The notes under the pieces are model-generated. The model was not told the DNA's origin. It worked only from the letters and a program-made list of their open reading frames with translations, and did no database searches. Shown one piece after another: positions 35,395-46,496 of a stretch of 64,000 bases of DNA (within the stretch, counting starts at the first letter, position 1; each line of letters starts with the position of its first letter). The DNA lies in NCBI GenBank assembly GCA_027475525.1, contig JAMWFC010000054.1, positions 2,472,468 to 2,536,467 of the forward strand, in the 5' to 3' direction. Source of the DNA: Macrolepiota albuminosa (taxonomy: Eukaryota; Basidiomycota; Agaricomycetes; Agaricales; Agaricaceae). The translations under genes were made by a program, and so were the position numbers.

Positions 35395-35960
35395 CTGGGT
35401 AATGTGTAGTAAGTGTAGACATATTGCGGCAATTTACTTACAGAATAGCACTTGACACCGCAACAACTTACGAAATGATAGGATGGGTCTTCCTTGCTGT
35501 GGCTGTGGTAATGCAATACAATAGAAGTAAATCACAATTCATTCAGTACCGGATACATGCATTGCAATATAGTATCTCGCATGTTCACATCGTAACTATT
35601 TGCTGGAGTTATCAATCTTTCAAAGATTGTACAGTCAGTTGTAAAAAAAGCCACTGAGGTCACACAATGAAGGCCAATTGCTAAAGCTTTATATGTACTA
35701 ACCTGACATGAGCTTTCAATAAACGTCATACTAGCTGACCAGCTATTTTAGCAAATGTGTTGAAAAAATTATGGTGGTTGTTTATGCTATTGACTTGCAC
35801 ACATTGACCTGATGAAAAAGACAGGAAAATTTGTCAGTTGAATCTGAAACAACTCTGAAAAGATCCTGACATATTTAGAGTAAAAGTAAGAATTGACGCA
35901 TGTAGAGCTTGCTTGCTAGCAAGTTTGTATTAACCAACTCAACTCTTTGACTCATACTCC
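35395..35960. other. Divergent intergenic region of the KDZ element
   Basis: Lies between the minus-strand transposase and the plus-strand passenger gene. It may hold the first transposase exon (a spliced junction candidate ends at CCCAG next to 35,394) and divergent promoters. No distinct motif is assigned. Confidence 0.35.
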
Positions 35961-36721
35961 ATGAGTCATCCCCACAAGTATCACACTGAAGAAGAAATTC
36001 ACCTCGCAAACCGCCGTAAGAGTAAGAAATGGTATGATAGGTGTGTTTACCATGTTCTTGTACATTGCAAACTCTCTTTTATTCCAATTGACCATTCCAG
36101 AAACAAGTCCACATTGGCTCAATTAGAAGGTGGATCACCAAGTTCTCAGTAACTATTCTGCCTTCACAATCTTTATCTTTGACGCTGACACTCATTACAG
36201 TAGTCAATCAAAACCAACTAAAGGGCAGAGAAATAGAAAATTGTTCACTAAGTGAGTGATTGTTTTTATTACATATCACACAAGTCCTTTATGCACTATC
36301 GCTGCTATACAGAACATCAATACTGCCTCAGCAACCAAAACCCAAGATATCAAAGAGGGAGTCTTGGCTTTCTCACATTGAGCAAGTATCAATCGAACTC
36401 AACAACCTTTTTGATCATGAAGGTGTTCACCAATATATCGAAGGCTTCTGCCAAAGATACATTCAAGACCAGTCTCCTAACCCTATTGATGAAGCCATTG
36501 AAAAGCTCGACCAATGGGAAAAATCTAGCACTAAATACTGCGACTAAATCCTTAATTTATCTGGGGTTGGAAAGGACTGGAAACAGGCTGATGGGGTTCG
36601 TCAATGAGTAAGCAAGACTATTCGTGGGCTCCAAGAGATATTAATGCACGGCATGGTTGATATTCGAGATCTAGAATGTCTTTATGCCCAAAAAAAACTG
36701 TTGTTTCAGAGCCATTATTGA
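35961..36721 (+). CDS. KDZ passenger gene 1, unknown function
   Basis: Begins MSHPHKYHTEEEIHLANRRK, a basic KYHT-EE-x(n)-NR-KSK motif I associate with agaricomycete hypothetical proteins. Exon 1 ends at a GTGTGT donor (about 36,040), exon 2 gives NKSTLAQLEGGSPSS, and exon 3 SQSKPTKGQRNRKLF leads after an intron into a helical segment (WLSHIEQVSIELNNLFDHEG, IDEAIEKLDQWEKSSTKY). The 3' part ILNLSGVGKDW ... LECLYAQKKLLFQSHY ends with TGA at 36,719. A TAA after STKYCD and a TGA after GVRQ interrupt this last part unless further introns exist. It may bind DNA or the transposase, but that is speculation. Confidence 0.5.
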
Positions 36722-36867
36722 TCTGGTATCATAAATAATATAATAGTTACATTTGACATTGGACGTAGAGATGTATATAAAGAGAACTTAATTATTGATC
36801 TGGTATCATAAATAATATAATAGTTACATTTGACATTGGACGTAGAGATGTATATAAAGAGAACTTA
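36714..36867. repeat. Exact 77-nt tandem duplication (5 of 9)
   Basis: 36,714-36,790 repeated at 36,791-36,867, starting at the stop of passenger gene 1. Confidence 0.9.
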
Positions 36868-37389
36868 TAGAAATACAGATGGAGAAATGACACAACATTC
36901 AAACCACTAATTTTCAGTGACCATTAGCAAAAGCTTTATTAAATTTGACCATAGCGCAATTTTGTCAAGTTTAAGCGACTGCAGAGTGATAGCCGGTGCC
37001 ATTTTGATGCATTGTTATGCTCAAGAAGCACATTAGGGTGACTCATTTGTTAGCATGTCAGAACGTACGTGTATGAGCAGGCAAGGCTTTCAAGTCACAA
37101 AAAGACCCAGAATCTAGTTGTACAGTAGCTTTTGAGAGAGGCGATGTGCTGATAAAATGTTAAACTGGCATCAAGGGGCATCAGATCTATAGGCGCTTAA
37201 AACAAGGTACTTCAGACGGAAAACAAAATCTTTATTTTTTTTTACCTTTTTGTATATGTACATAAAGGAGATTATCCAATAAGGTGGCAGATAGGTACTG
37301 TATAGTTCAACTATAAGGTTTCGGCGTATATGCCGAACGACATCCAATCACCAAATACAGTATCCAACAAGAAAAAGTACAAAAAAAAA
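36868..37389. other. Spacer between passenger genes
   Basis: No supported gene. It may contain the promoter or first exon of passenger gene 2. Confidence 0.35.
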
Positions 37390-40300
37390 GAAAGTAAGTT
37401 TGTGGACCCAGTTTTGCCGACACAGTATGACATACTTTTCCAGATGGGGGTTTCATGGGCCAGCAAACCACAGACAGTGTTGTTGCAAAGCCTGTTGGAC
37501 AAGTATTGAGAATGTAGGGCCGACCAGAACTATGACCAATTCTGGCTTGATATTTTCGAGAAGTGGGAAAAAGAGTTTCCTGAGCGGAGTGCATTGTTTC
37601 CCAATATCCCAACCATGGAGAAGTTATCCGAGGACCAGAGCACACAGTTGAAGAAGGCTCTGGAGAAACGCCGAAAGGTAAGCATCATGTATCATCAAGC
37701 ATAAAAGCTAAAATAGTGATACGTATTCAGCAAATCATCTCATGGTATCGATGGCGGACTCAAAGCAATGCTCACAAGGCAGAGAAAAAGAAAGCCAAGC
37801 AGATAGAAAAGATTCTACGAGGCTCTCAGTCACGTATTCCCCAGCTGGTACATATCTACTCAGATATGTATTACAATGAGAAGATTGCCCCTATTGTGGA
37901 AGCCGAACTTACTCCAGGTGCAAACAATGCTGAGCGCCTTGGGGTGATCAAACGGGTAACACGGCAGCTATGGGAGAGCGAGACCGGTGCAGTTGTTGAG
38001 CGTGTACTTGCTAGGCAGGCTGAGCTCCGACGTGAGAAAAAGGAGGCTCTAGCAAATCCACCAAAGTTACTGAGCGCAGAGGAGATTTCTGAGTACATAT
38101 TCTTTTGTTTCGAAGTTGGAGATTGAGCAGTGCCTAATCATTGGTCAGACATCTTGAAAACTTGCCTGCCTTTATGGCTTGATTTCTTGAGTGGATGGAG
38201 CTTCACACCGGTTGGCAGTTTTCGTATGTCATGGGTGGTCCTGACCCATTACAAGACGGAGATATCCGTGTAATCAGGTCAGTATTTAGTGAAGTAATCA
38301 TGTATGGCATGCTTAAATTTTTTCCAGTTATCATGTCGGTAAAACTCCATCAGGCAAGGATTTTGCACAGAGCTATCAAGATTTTGACAAGTTTGTGATG
38401 GCTCCATATACAGATTTCCTGTATGCCGTTTTCCGTGAGCAACTTATTTCTCTATGATCAGAAAACTTACGAACTCCAACTTGTTAGCTGACTGTGTATG
38501 CCAAGGCCAAGCATCGGCCTCTGCTGAATTATCGGAGAAGGAGGGTAGTGATGACCAAACTCATAGATTGACCAATTCCGTCGGCACAAATGCATTACGA
38601 TCTGAGACTGTGGGAAAGTCACAAACGTTTCTGAGGAAGGGTAAGAAGACTAGTACCAGCACAACAACTAGGACGGGGAATGGTCATGAGATGGAGGGGA
38701 CGACTAATGAGATGAGAAAGAGTACTGAGAGTGGAAAGGGTCTGGCTCCTTTGGACTTTAGTACCGGTGCCGAGACTGAGATGGGGAAGGGCAATGCAGC
38801 GCAGGAGATAACCAATGATATGAGTTCTGAATCCATTGGATGTCTGAATGCTTCGGACTTTTCTACAAACGCCCAGTCTGTTACAGGTATGTGATGCATG
38901 ACTGGTTGAAATCTCAACTCACGTGTTATGTCAGGTATTGCGAGATCTCTAGCTGATGACATGGCTGGGTCTTTTGCCGATAATGCAGCATCTATTGCAG
39001 GTCCTGTTTCAACCAACTCTGTGCAAGTAGTAGCCACGACACCTGTCAACCAGCAAAATAATTCCTTATTTGGAAGCGACTCCTTGCTGACATTTGATGC
39101 AGCGGCCTGGTCATCGAGTGAGTTTGACTTAGCCATACCTCAGCTTGTATCTCATCTTATTTCTAGCTAATGCATTAGATATGGCCACTGATGCAGATGC
39201 GCCAGTGTTACAGTCAGGGCGTAAGTAATACATTTTTGGTATAAAGTATGCATTCACCGACAAAATCAATTATTAGTCTTACCCACCAGGTGGACCGGGC
39301 CTGGCAAATTCATGTCATCGTTGTATTTTTCTCGTGATGGTCATATAGCCGAAAATTATAAGGCACCCATTGAGACTTTGGACACAACAAATAGTTATGA
39401 TTTCAGTGCATTGTCCTTCGACAATCTTGGCACTACAACAAAGTCTGTCTCAGATTCCCACAATGATGCTTCTCTGAGACCATGGGCAACGGATCTATTT
39501 TTTTCTCCATTCATGCCCTTGACACCCACAACATTACAGTCTGATCAGAATCTGTCAACAGCCAGTATCTCTGTCCCTTCACCGAGGCTGTCTCAGCCAG
39601 TTTCTACGCATGTTGGAGCTCCTGCAGCTCCATCAGACCCTATCCAGGGTATAGAATCAATTCCTCCTCAGGTGATCACATCCGTCAATGTTAATTCCGA
39701 AACGCCTGCAATACCCACTGATCCAGCTCCTTCCGGACCTGTGAGCTCGATATTAACAGAGTCTGCTGTACCAAATGCAAACATCCAGTCTCGCAGTGGG
39801 AGAACTATCATCCCTTCATCTCGTGCAGAGAAACTTAACGAAATCGGCTCCGATATACGGACTACTGCCCCTGGAAAAGAGAACATTTCCCTCAACGTGT
39901 CCAAGACACTTGTGAAACCTGACTGGATGGACGCAGCACATGGTCACTTTGTTACCTGCAAACTTGGCGATGAGTGGACTGCATGTGTAGAGTCATGGGA
40001 GCGTTTTGAGGCAGCGCTATCATACCATACGAGCAAGGTAACCGTCCGCATTTCAGCTGGTACCATTCCATGTATTGATGCAGCATGAGCAGGGACTCCC
40101 TGTAATGGACCGTCCCGAAGAGTGGAAACTATGGACACAGAAGTCCCATCGTGCCTATGGTAACACGCCCATTATACGCAATCCGATGGAATTTGGACTG
40201 GCTGTTATTAAATGGTGGAAATCGATCCAACCACAAATCCGCCAAGTGTCATCCACCGACATGCCTGTTCCTGTTGCAAACTGCACAAGTTACGATGACA

Positions 40301-40601
40301 TATGGGTATCCTTGCGGAGGGGAGGACCAAACGGGATGATTAGCATGATGACTATGCTGGTATGGTGGGGTCAACGTGCATGTTTTGTTGATAAATACCA
40401 GGACGATTCGCGATCCCTTTGAAAGGAGTGCGTAAATGACGTGCGAGCTTGTTTTGAAGCCATGATTTCCAGTAGTTCTCAATTGAAATGGGGCCACAAA
40501 CGTACCGCGCCTGCTAACAACTCCAAAGCAAAGCGGTGCGTCCACTGTCATCAATCTTACTTATCTATCTTAATTTTTTCCGTAGTGTGAAAATCATGTG
40601 A
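37390..40601 (+). pseudogene. KDZ passenger gene 2, large multi-exon gene of unknown function
   Basis: Exons read VDPVLPTQYDILFQMGVSWA and NYDQFWLDIFEKWEKEFPER; intron; QIISWYRWRTQSNAHKAEKK and MYYNEKIAPIVEAEL; then ELHTGWQFSYVMGGPDPLQDG, intron, YHVGKTPSGKDFAQSYQDFD. A long Ser/Thr-rich linker (38,450-39,800) leads to RSGRTIIPSSRAEKLNEIG and WMDAAHGHFVTCKLGDEWTA; intron; RPEEWKLWTQKSHRAYG, LRRGGPNGMISMMTMLVWWG. The gene closes after a last intron with RVKIM-stop (40,599). In-frame TGA at about 37,507 (after LLDKY) and 40,420 (SL*KECV) fit CGA and TGG codons, so this copy looks inactivated. The protein type recurs in agaricomycetes. I know no function for it. Confidence 0.55.
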
Positions 40602-40609
40602 AAAGTTTG

Positions 40610-40763
40610 TTCCTTCTTGTTTCTTGTTTCGTTCATTTTGTCTGGACACTGGTCTGCACATCTTGATAGTATTTGATATGATGTATTTCCTTCTTGTTTC
40701 TTGTTTCGTTCATTTTGTCTGGACACTGGTCTGCACATCTTGATAGTATTTGATATGATGTAT
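40610..40763. repeat. Exact 77-nt tandem duplication (6 of 9)
   Basis: 40,610-40,686 repeated at 40,687-40,763, just 3' of passenger gene 2. Confidence 0.9.
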
Positions 40764-40854
40764 TTCTTGCTTTTCTTGTTCGTTTATTTTACAATATATT
40801 GTTTTAATGTATTACAAGCATCAAGAAAAGGCGAGAAAACATAAAATATAGGTC

Positions 40855-41800
40855 ATCTAATGCATGAGTATTGCATCACAAATTGATGGAGCAGGAAGTG
40901 CGCAACTAATGCATGATAAAAGTATTGTGTCATGGATCAATGTCGCAAGGCAGACATACTGATGCATGAGTTTTGCATTACGAATCAATGGAGCAAGCAC
41001 ATCTAATGCATGAGTATTGCATCACAAATTGATGGAGCAGGAAGTGGAAGCACGGACTTCATGCATAAGTACTGCATTATCAATAAAGAAAGAGGTGGAG
41101 GTGCACCTCCAATGCATGAGTATTGCATTACGGATAGGGGGCCTGGAGGCACGTACCTAATGCACATGAGTCTTGCATAATAGAAGAGCGGATGGCATGA
41201 CGATCAATAATGCATGAGGGAAAGCGGACGAAACTGACTGTAATGCATGACTGATGCATGAGCGCTTGAGCACCAATTAATCAATAATGCATGAGGGAAA
41301 GCGGACGAAACTGACTGTAATGCATGACTGATGCATGAGCGCTTGAGCACCAATTACGGAATGAGACTGAGAAGCGGGAGGTGCACCTCCAATGCATGAG
41401 TATTGCATTACGGATAGGGGGCCTGGAGGCACGTACCTAATGCACATGAGTCTTGCATAATAGAAGAGCGGATGGCATGACGATCAATAATGCATGAGGG
41501 AAAGCGGACAAAACTGACTGTAATGCATGACTGATGCATGAGCGCTTGAGCACCAATTACGGAATGAGACTGAGAGGCGGGAGGTGCACCTCCAATGCAT
41601 GAGTATTGCATTACGAATAGGGGAAAGAGCGGATGGCATGATGATCAATAATGCATGAGGGAAAGCGGACGAAACTGACTGTAATGCATGACTGATGCAT
41701 GAGCGCTTGAGCACCAATTACGGAATGAGACTGAGAGGCGGGACACTGGTAAAAGTGATGCATAAGTATTGCATAAGTGTTGCATAAGGGTAGTGTAAAT
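40855..41800. repeat. Right subterminal array of ATGCAT-type motifs
   Basis: Inverted counterpart of the left array, with GGAGGTGCACCTCC at 41,097, 41,377 and 41,580 and many TAATGCATGAGTATTGCAT-type units. Shorter than the left array as assembled. Confidence 0.7.
41203..41356. repeat. Exact 77-nt tandem duplication (7 of 9)
   Basis: 41,203-41,279 repeated at 41,280-41,356 within the right array. Confidence 0.85.
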
Positions 41801-41897
41801 ACTCAGTTGGATGCATTATCTTACTGTATAGACTATATTGCATTAGCAATAGGTTGTAATTATACTGTATGCTGCATTGAAGTGTCGGGGTCGGCTG
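41454..41897 (-). repeat. Right terminal inverted repeat of the KDZ element
   Basis: Inverted near-identical copy of 30,138-30,581. The outermost bases differ: CAGCCGACCCC against CACCTGTCCCC. Confidence 0.85.
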
Positions 41898-41904
41898 ATC
41901 GGTC

Positions 41905-42440
41905 TCATCTTCGCGTACGAAGAAACCAGTTAAGTACTATCTCATAGATTTTGATTTATCTGGAGTCTATCGTCCCGAGGATGCACCCCACCTAAGGCAA
42001 CCTCCTTGGGGCGGAGACAAGTCGGTCCCCGAGTTTCTGCTCTCTGACGCGCCACCTTGTGACCCTTTTGCTGTGGATGTTTACTGTATTGGTAACTGTC
42101 AGGCAGGACTCTCTTGATGTAGGCTTTCAGTACTTCCATGCTCCGACCCAATAACCATGTGATAATACAGGGAAGGGGAGTTTTTGGAAAAGCAAAAAAA
42201 GGCTTTGAATTTATGAGGGAATTGCTGAATGATATGACGACCTCGGATCCTGGGAAGAGACCATCTATGACTGACGTCGTCACTCGCTTTGAAGATATCG
42301 TCAAAGGACTTGACGATAAATACTTGCGCTCTCCGATTCTCAATATTGATGAAGATATGAACATTTTCGGGAAGATAAAGCATTGTGCTATTCAATGGAC
42401 CAACAGGATACGTGGTCTTCCTGCTATACCCAATGCATAA
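41905..42440 (+). pseudogene. Fungal kinase-like gene copy 1, C-terminal part
   Basis: Resumes after the KDZ element with VRRNQLS (in the frame of KPVKYYLIDFDLS), then YRPEDAPHLRQPPWGGDKS, CDPFAVDVYCIGN and, after an intron, GFEFMRELLNDMT, RPSMTDVVTRFEDIVKGLDD and ends RGLPAIPNA-stop. DFD takes the place of the kinase DFG motif, as in the intact copy. The segment around GNCQAGLS appears frameshifted relative to the paralogue (GNFIREDYLD). Broken by both the transposon and small lesions. Confidence 0.7.
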
Positions 42441-43025
42441 TATTATATACCGATGACATGTTACTTTATTTGCGGAATTGCAAACTTGTCTTTTCCGTTC
42501 TCGAATCTTCTATTCCTGATAGATCAAAGGAGTCACGGAATGAATACGAAACGCGTTGTTCGAGACAGTCGCAACGGTCACATGTTCTTATTCTCTTTAT
42601 ATTCGAACTATCTTTTTACGTAGAATATCAAAATACTTCTCGCGTTTTTAGACGTAACATGTGACTACCTTGAGAACTTGTATTTTCATTCAATTCACCT
42701 CATTTATTAGGTATGTACACTGTTACGTTCAACAATAAACCTCATTTATTAGCTTTTGTCGTGCCGCATTGCGGAACACTGACAACAGCATTACACTGAT
42801 GATGAATAATTATTTAAAGCAGCCGAGCATCCTTGGTGAGACGGAGGCGCGCTCCATCATGCATATCACTCTTCATTGGTCGTATCATCGAGTTGAAAAT
42901 TCAAGAAGGAACTTGGCGACTCAAGGCCTAAGGTGTGTCTTTGTAAGTCAGGATCAGAGACATCTTATTGTTGCCTACCTAACTCGCAGAGCTTCTGGTA
43001 GTCCCGCTTTGCCCTGTTGTACCTG
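42441..43025. other. Intergenic, no supported gene
   Basis: Only short open stretches. Nothing recognised. Confidence 0.4.
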
Positions 43026-43585
43026 ATCTTGCGTTCCATGTACATAATGGCTTCCTCTTCGGCCTTTGCTCTCATGTTTGCAGGGTCGTTCCTTTCTTTG
43101 ATCTGCGCGCTTAAGGAGGCTCTCTGTTCAAATATTTGATCAATTTCTTCCTATCAACAAATAACCGTGATACCTGGACTCGACTAGCCAAGTGGAGGCA
43201 TGCGTCATGTATATTGCGGGCTTCGTTCACCATCTTACGGTATTGCCGGGTTTTGGTCAAGACATTCATTTTCTTGTTGCTGTTCTTGAGAAGATCATCT
43301 ACATGTTTCTCTATCCTATCAATTGACAACCGTTAATCTATAATCCAGTAAGACTTAGAAGGAAACAACTAACAGTCGACAATCGTAGGACAGGCCTTCA
43401 TGTATCTTGCGGTCAAGCGTATCTTGAACTAACCGAAGAGTTTCAAAAGTTGATATCACAGTCGTTTTGGCATCAGTCAGAGGCACTCTGATCTTGGATG
43501 ATTTATTTCTCGAAAGTGGACGAGAAACGATGGGGCCCAGACAGGTGCTAATGGTCGCTGCGACAAAAGTTTCGAAAACCACCAT
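43026..43585 (-). CDS. Small coiled-coil protein, unknown
   Basis: ATG at 43,585 (MVVFETFVAATISTCLGP). Exon 1 reads to HEGLSYDCRL; an intron of about 57 nt (GTTAGT...GATAG) leads to RIEKHVDDLLKNSNKKMNV, QYRKMVNEARNIHDACLHLA. A third segment IFEQRASLSAQIKERNDPAN, AEEEAIMYMERKIRYNRAKR follows if 23 nt near 43,150 are skipped. Heptad-like charged/hydrophobic spacing suggests coiled coils. It is divergent to the kinase gene at 43,982. Function unknown. The 23-nt step is too short for a normal fungal intron and may be a lesion. Confidence 0.45.
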
Positions 43586-43981
43586 TGGAAAAACTGAAGC
43601 GGAGTTACGTAGGGTAATTAGTTGATGATTTGTCCTTAACCTGGTATATATCTTATATGGTGCGCAGTCCTACGCCAGAGCAAACTTCAATCGCGTGTAT
43701 CATGGAAAAACAAGCTATTTTTTCAACCCCCATTGAGAACAAGAGAACAAAAGTCCATGTCACCGTGTAAGCAGAGAACGATTGAATGCAACAGTTTGAC
43801 GAGGCTGTTGTCTGCGCGGTGAATAACATAACATGGTAACCATCATTCAAATGTAGATTCAGAGTCCCACGCTGTCACAATCTTCGGAGTTAGCTACCAT
43901 TATGGATCAAACACGATCTTATGGCAAGTCATCACAAACATGAACAAGAAGTGACAAGCTGTTGTTCATCTTCGCTCCTAC

Positions 43982-45302
43982 ATGTCTCCACGCGACTTCC
44001 GACTCGAAAAAGACTTCGAGCCTGGAGACCTCTCCCCAAGAGAAATCTTCTGGCGTGATCACTATCACTTCCTCAAAAAGCATGGATATACGCTACGAGA
44101 CCGTTATAATCCCGATAGGGTGCTATCTTGGAAGAAGCACAAGAACCTTTCCAAGAGCTTTACAAACTTTGAAGATGGCCAGCATATTCGAGTAAGCCTT
44201 GTCATTCTTCCGCAGACCAGTCCATAATGATTTTCAAAGAATGGAAACCTTATAGATGCAACCCGTGCTGACGGAACTATCGTTGTACTGAAGGACGTCA
44301 ATATCGATACGAAAGAGCATGAAGTTCAGATTGGAAAATATTTTTCCTCTGGAGTGTTAGCGACACATCCTAAGAATCATTGTGTGCCATTTCTGGATGT
44401 CATCCACCCACCTGGAAGTTCTCGGACAGTATTCATTGTCATGCCATATCTACTAGAAACAAATTATCCATCTTTTCAAACTATCGGTGAGGTTGTTGAC
44501 TTCTTTAGGCAGATTTTTGAGGTGATAGCTTTTCCATTGCTATGGTGTTACTAAGCTGAAGTGGTCACCAGGGATTACACTTCATGCATGAGAACAACGT
44601 CCTTCATGGGTGCGATGGATTGTCATATGTATACTCGTTAATCTCACTTTCTCTTCAGGGACTGCAAAACGGACAATCTCATGGCGGGAACAGTCTCATT
44701 ATTTAATGTCACACCGCACCCTGCACAACGATTCAGGCGACTTGACTATAAAGGCTGGGTGTCGGTCTCTTACTCGCGTACAAGGAAACCAGTGAAGTAC
44801 TACCTCATTGATTTCGATCTGTCTGAAGTCTTTCGTCCCGAGGATGCACCCCATCTCAGGCAACCTCCATGGGGCGGAGATAAAACGGTTCCCGAGTTTT
44901 TACTCCCTAATCCGTCCCCTTGCGACCCTTTTGCCGTGGATGTTTACTGTCTGGGAAACTTTATTAGAGAAGACTATCTCGATGTATGTTTTTCAGTACT
45001 TCTATGCACTGTTACCGACCAATAAAATATAGGGTCGGGAAATTCTCGAGAAAGCAAAGAAAGGATTCGAGTTTATGAGAGAATTGGTGAATGATATGAC
45101 CAATCCGGACCCCAGAAAGAGACCGTCGATGACCGACGTCGTCACTCGTTTTGAAGATATCGTCAAAGGACTCGACGATAAACAGTTACGCTCTCCAGTA
45201 CTCAATATAGATGAAGATATGCGTACTTTTAGGAAGATGAAGCATTTTATTGTTCAGTGGACCAACAGGATACGGGGTGTTCCTGCTATACCCAATGCAT
45301 AG
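43982..45302 (+). CDS. Fungal kinase-like protein, copy 2, open reading frame intact
   Basis: Starts MSPRDFRLEKDFEPGDLS. Exon 1 carries HYHFLKKHGYTLRDRYNP and FEDGQHIR. An intron (GTAAGC, ending CAAAG near 44,238) leads to NGNLIDATRADGTIVVLKD with the probable ATP-site Lys. VMPYLLETNYPSF and RQIFE follow, then short exons GLHFMHENNVLH and GDCKTDNLMAGT (catalytic loop), VKYYLIDFDLSEVF (metal-binding loop, DFD for DFG) and CDPFAVDVYCLGNFIRE. After a last intron come GFEFMRELVNDMT and RPSMTDVVTRFEDI, ending IPNA-stop at 45,300. The usual HRD is HGD across the splice, so activity is uncertain. It belongs to the protein-kinase-like fold families expanded in basidiomycetes. Confidence 0.72.
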
Positions 45303-46496
45303 TATTGTATACAAATGACATGTTGGTTTACTTATGGGTTGACAGACTCTTCTTTTCCGTTTCTCAGAATCTTCTGTTCTGATCATCGATCCTTCGATAG
45401 ACTTTTTAACCACATTTTCCTGGTGTTTTCGCTCTCAGGAATAAGTATAAGCGAATCATTACACCTTTTCACAGGCATCATTGTTTTTCTTGTGTGTTTA
45501 TAAAATGATTGTGTGAAGGTTACGGGTCTGGCATTCAGCGTCGCTCTCCGTATTTGTTACCCATCCACTTACAGTTGACAACGACCATGTCGCGAAGTTC
45601 ACATACGTACTTAAGGGGGAAAGTTGACATCTTATGTCCACCGATCAATCAATCACCGCAGATTGTTCAGGCACGTGGAAACTTACTTCTTTTCGATCGC
45701 CGAGTTGACTTTGGAAAGCGTTCGACTATGATATGTTATGAATATAATAGACATTACAAACATGTTCAGGTCCAGGACCTGATCATAAGACGCCTTAAGA
45801 GATGCACTGGAACCAGAACAAGGATATCGATGAAACAATACGCCGACGAGTCATATTATCATTGACCCACTTGAAGCTCACTTGTTCCGTCTTAGTCCGT
45901 GTAATCAATTGTGCATTATGATGAGAAGATTCTCCGGTCATAAGTACAATGTGACTCTCTCAGGCAATCCGAACAGTCGACGTCTGACACTGAAGTGCTG
46001 CCTCCTTTTTTCATCCTTTTCGCAGCTCATTGTCCTGTTGCACCGTATTGGGCACGGGAAGCGTTGTATTGAGCGAAGAATCATCTTGAAAAAGGCAGTC
46101 GTTGTATAGACACGGATCCATCAACGCCCATACATATGACATCGAATGTTCTTCGCATCCTTTTGTCGCTTGCGCTTTTCGTCTGTCCCTACTGACATAA
46201 CGAATCTACACTTCAATCAAACATTAAAATTTCTCTCGTTCTTGTTCTGTATTCAGAAATACGTAACAACCCGTCGCATCCTGTGGGACTTTGATATGCG
46301 ACTGCCAACTTTGAAACAAAGTAACCACGTCTTCGGAAGTACTCAAGAACAATCAACACGCCATTATTTTCTAGTTGGAAGGAAAGTTATCATTTTATCA
46401 TTTTTATAAGGCATTACGCTGAAATATCAATTCCCACATCTTTCCGCTGATTTATTCTTCACCCTTTTCGTCCCATCGCAAACAACTTCATTCGAA
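45303..46496. other. Intergenic, no convincing gene
   Basis: An open stretch of 118 codons (45,509-45,865) has no recognisable motif and no supporting splice pattern. A TTATAA near 46,406 may serve the gene starting at 46,497. Confidence 0.4.

Larger units (their letters stand above)
30138..41897. mobile_element. KDZ-superfamily DNA transposon, 11.76 kb, with long TIRs
   Basis: The element sits in a kinase-like gene. Removing 30,138-41,897 and one copy of the flanking 7-mer rebuilds the gene in line with the uninterrupted paralogue at 44,755-44,775. Flanks are ATTGGTC (30,131-30,137) and ATCGGTC (41,898-41,904), a duplication differing by one C/T at a CpG. Terminal inverted repeats of 444 bp (30,138-30,581 and 41,454-41,897) are almost identical, apart from the outermost bases. 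Inside are a minus-strand KDZ transposase and two plus-strand passenger genes. Three of the 77-nt duplications fall inside the body and one in the right array, so the assembled length may be off. Confidence 0.85.
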
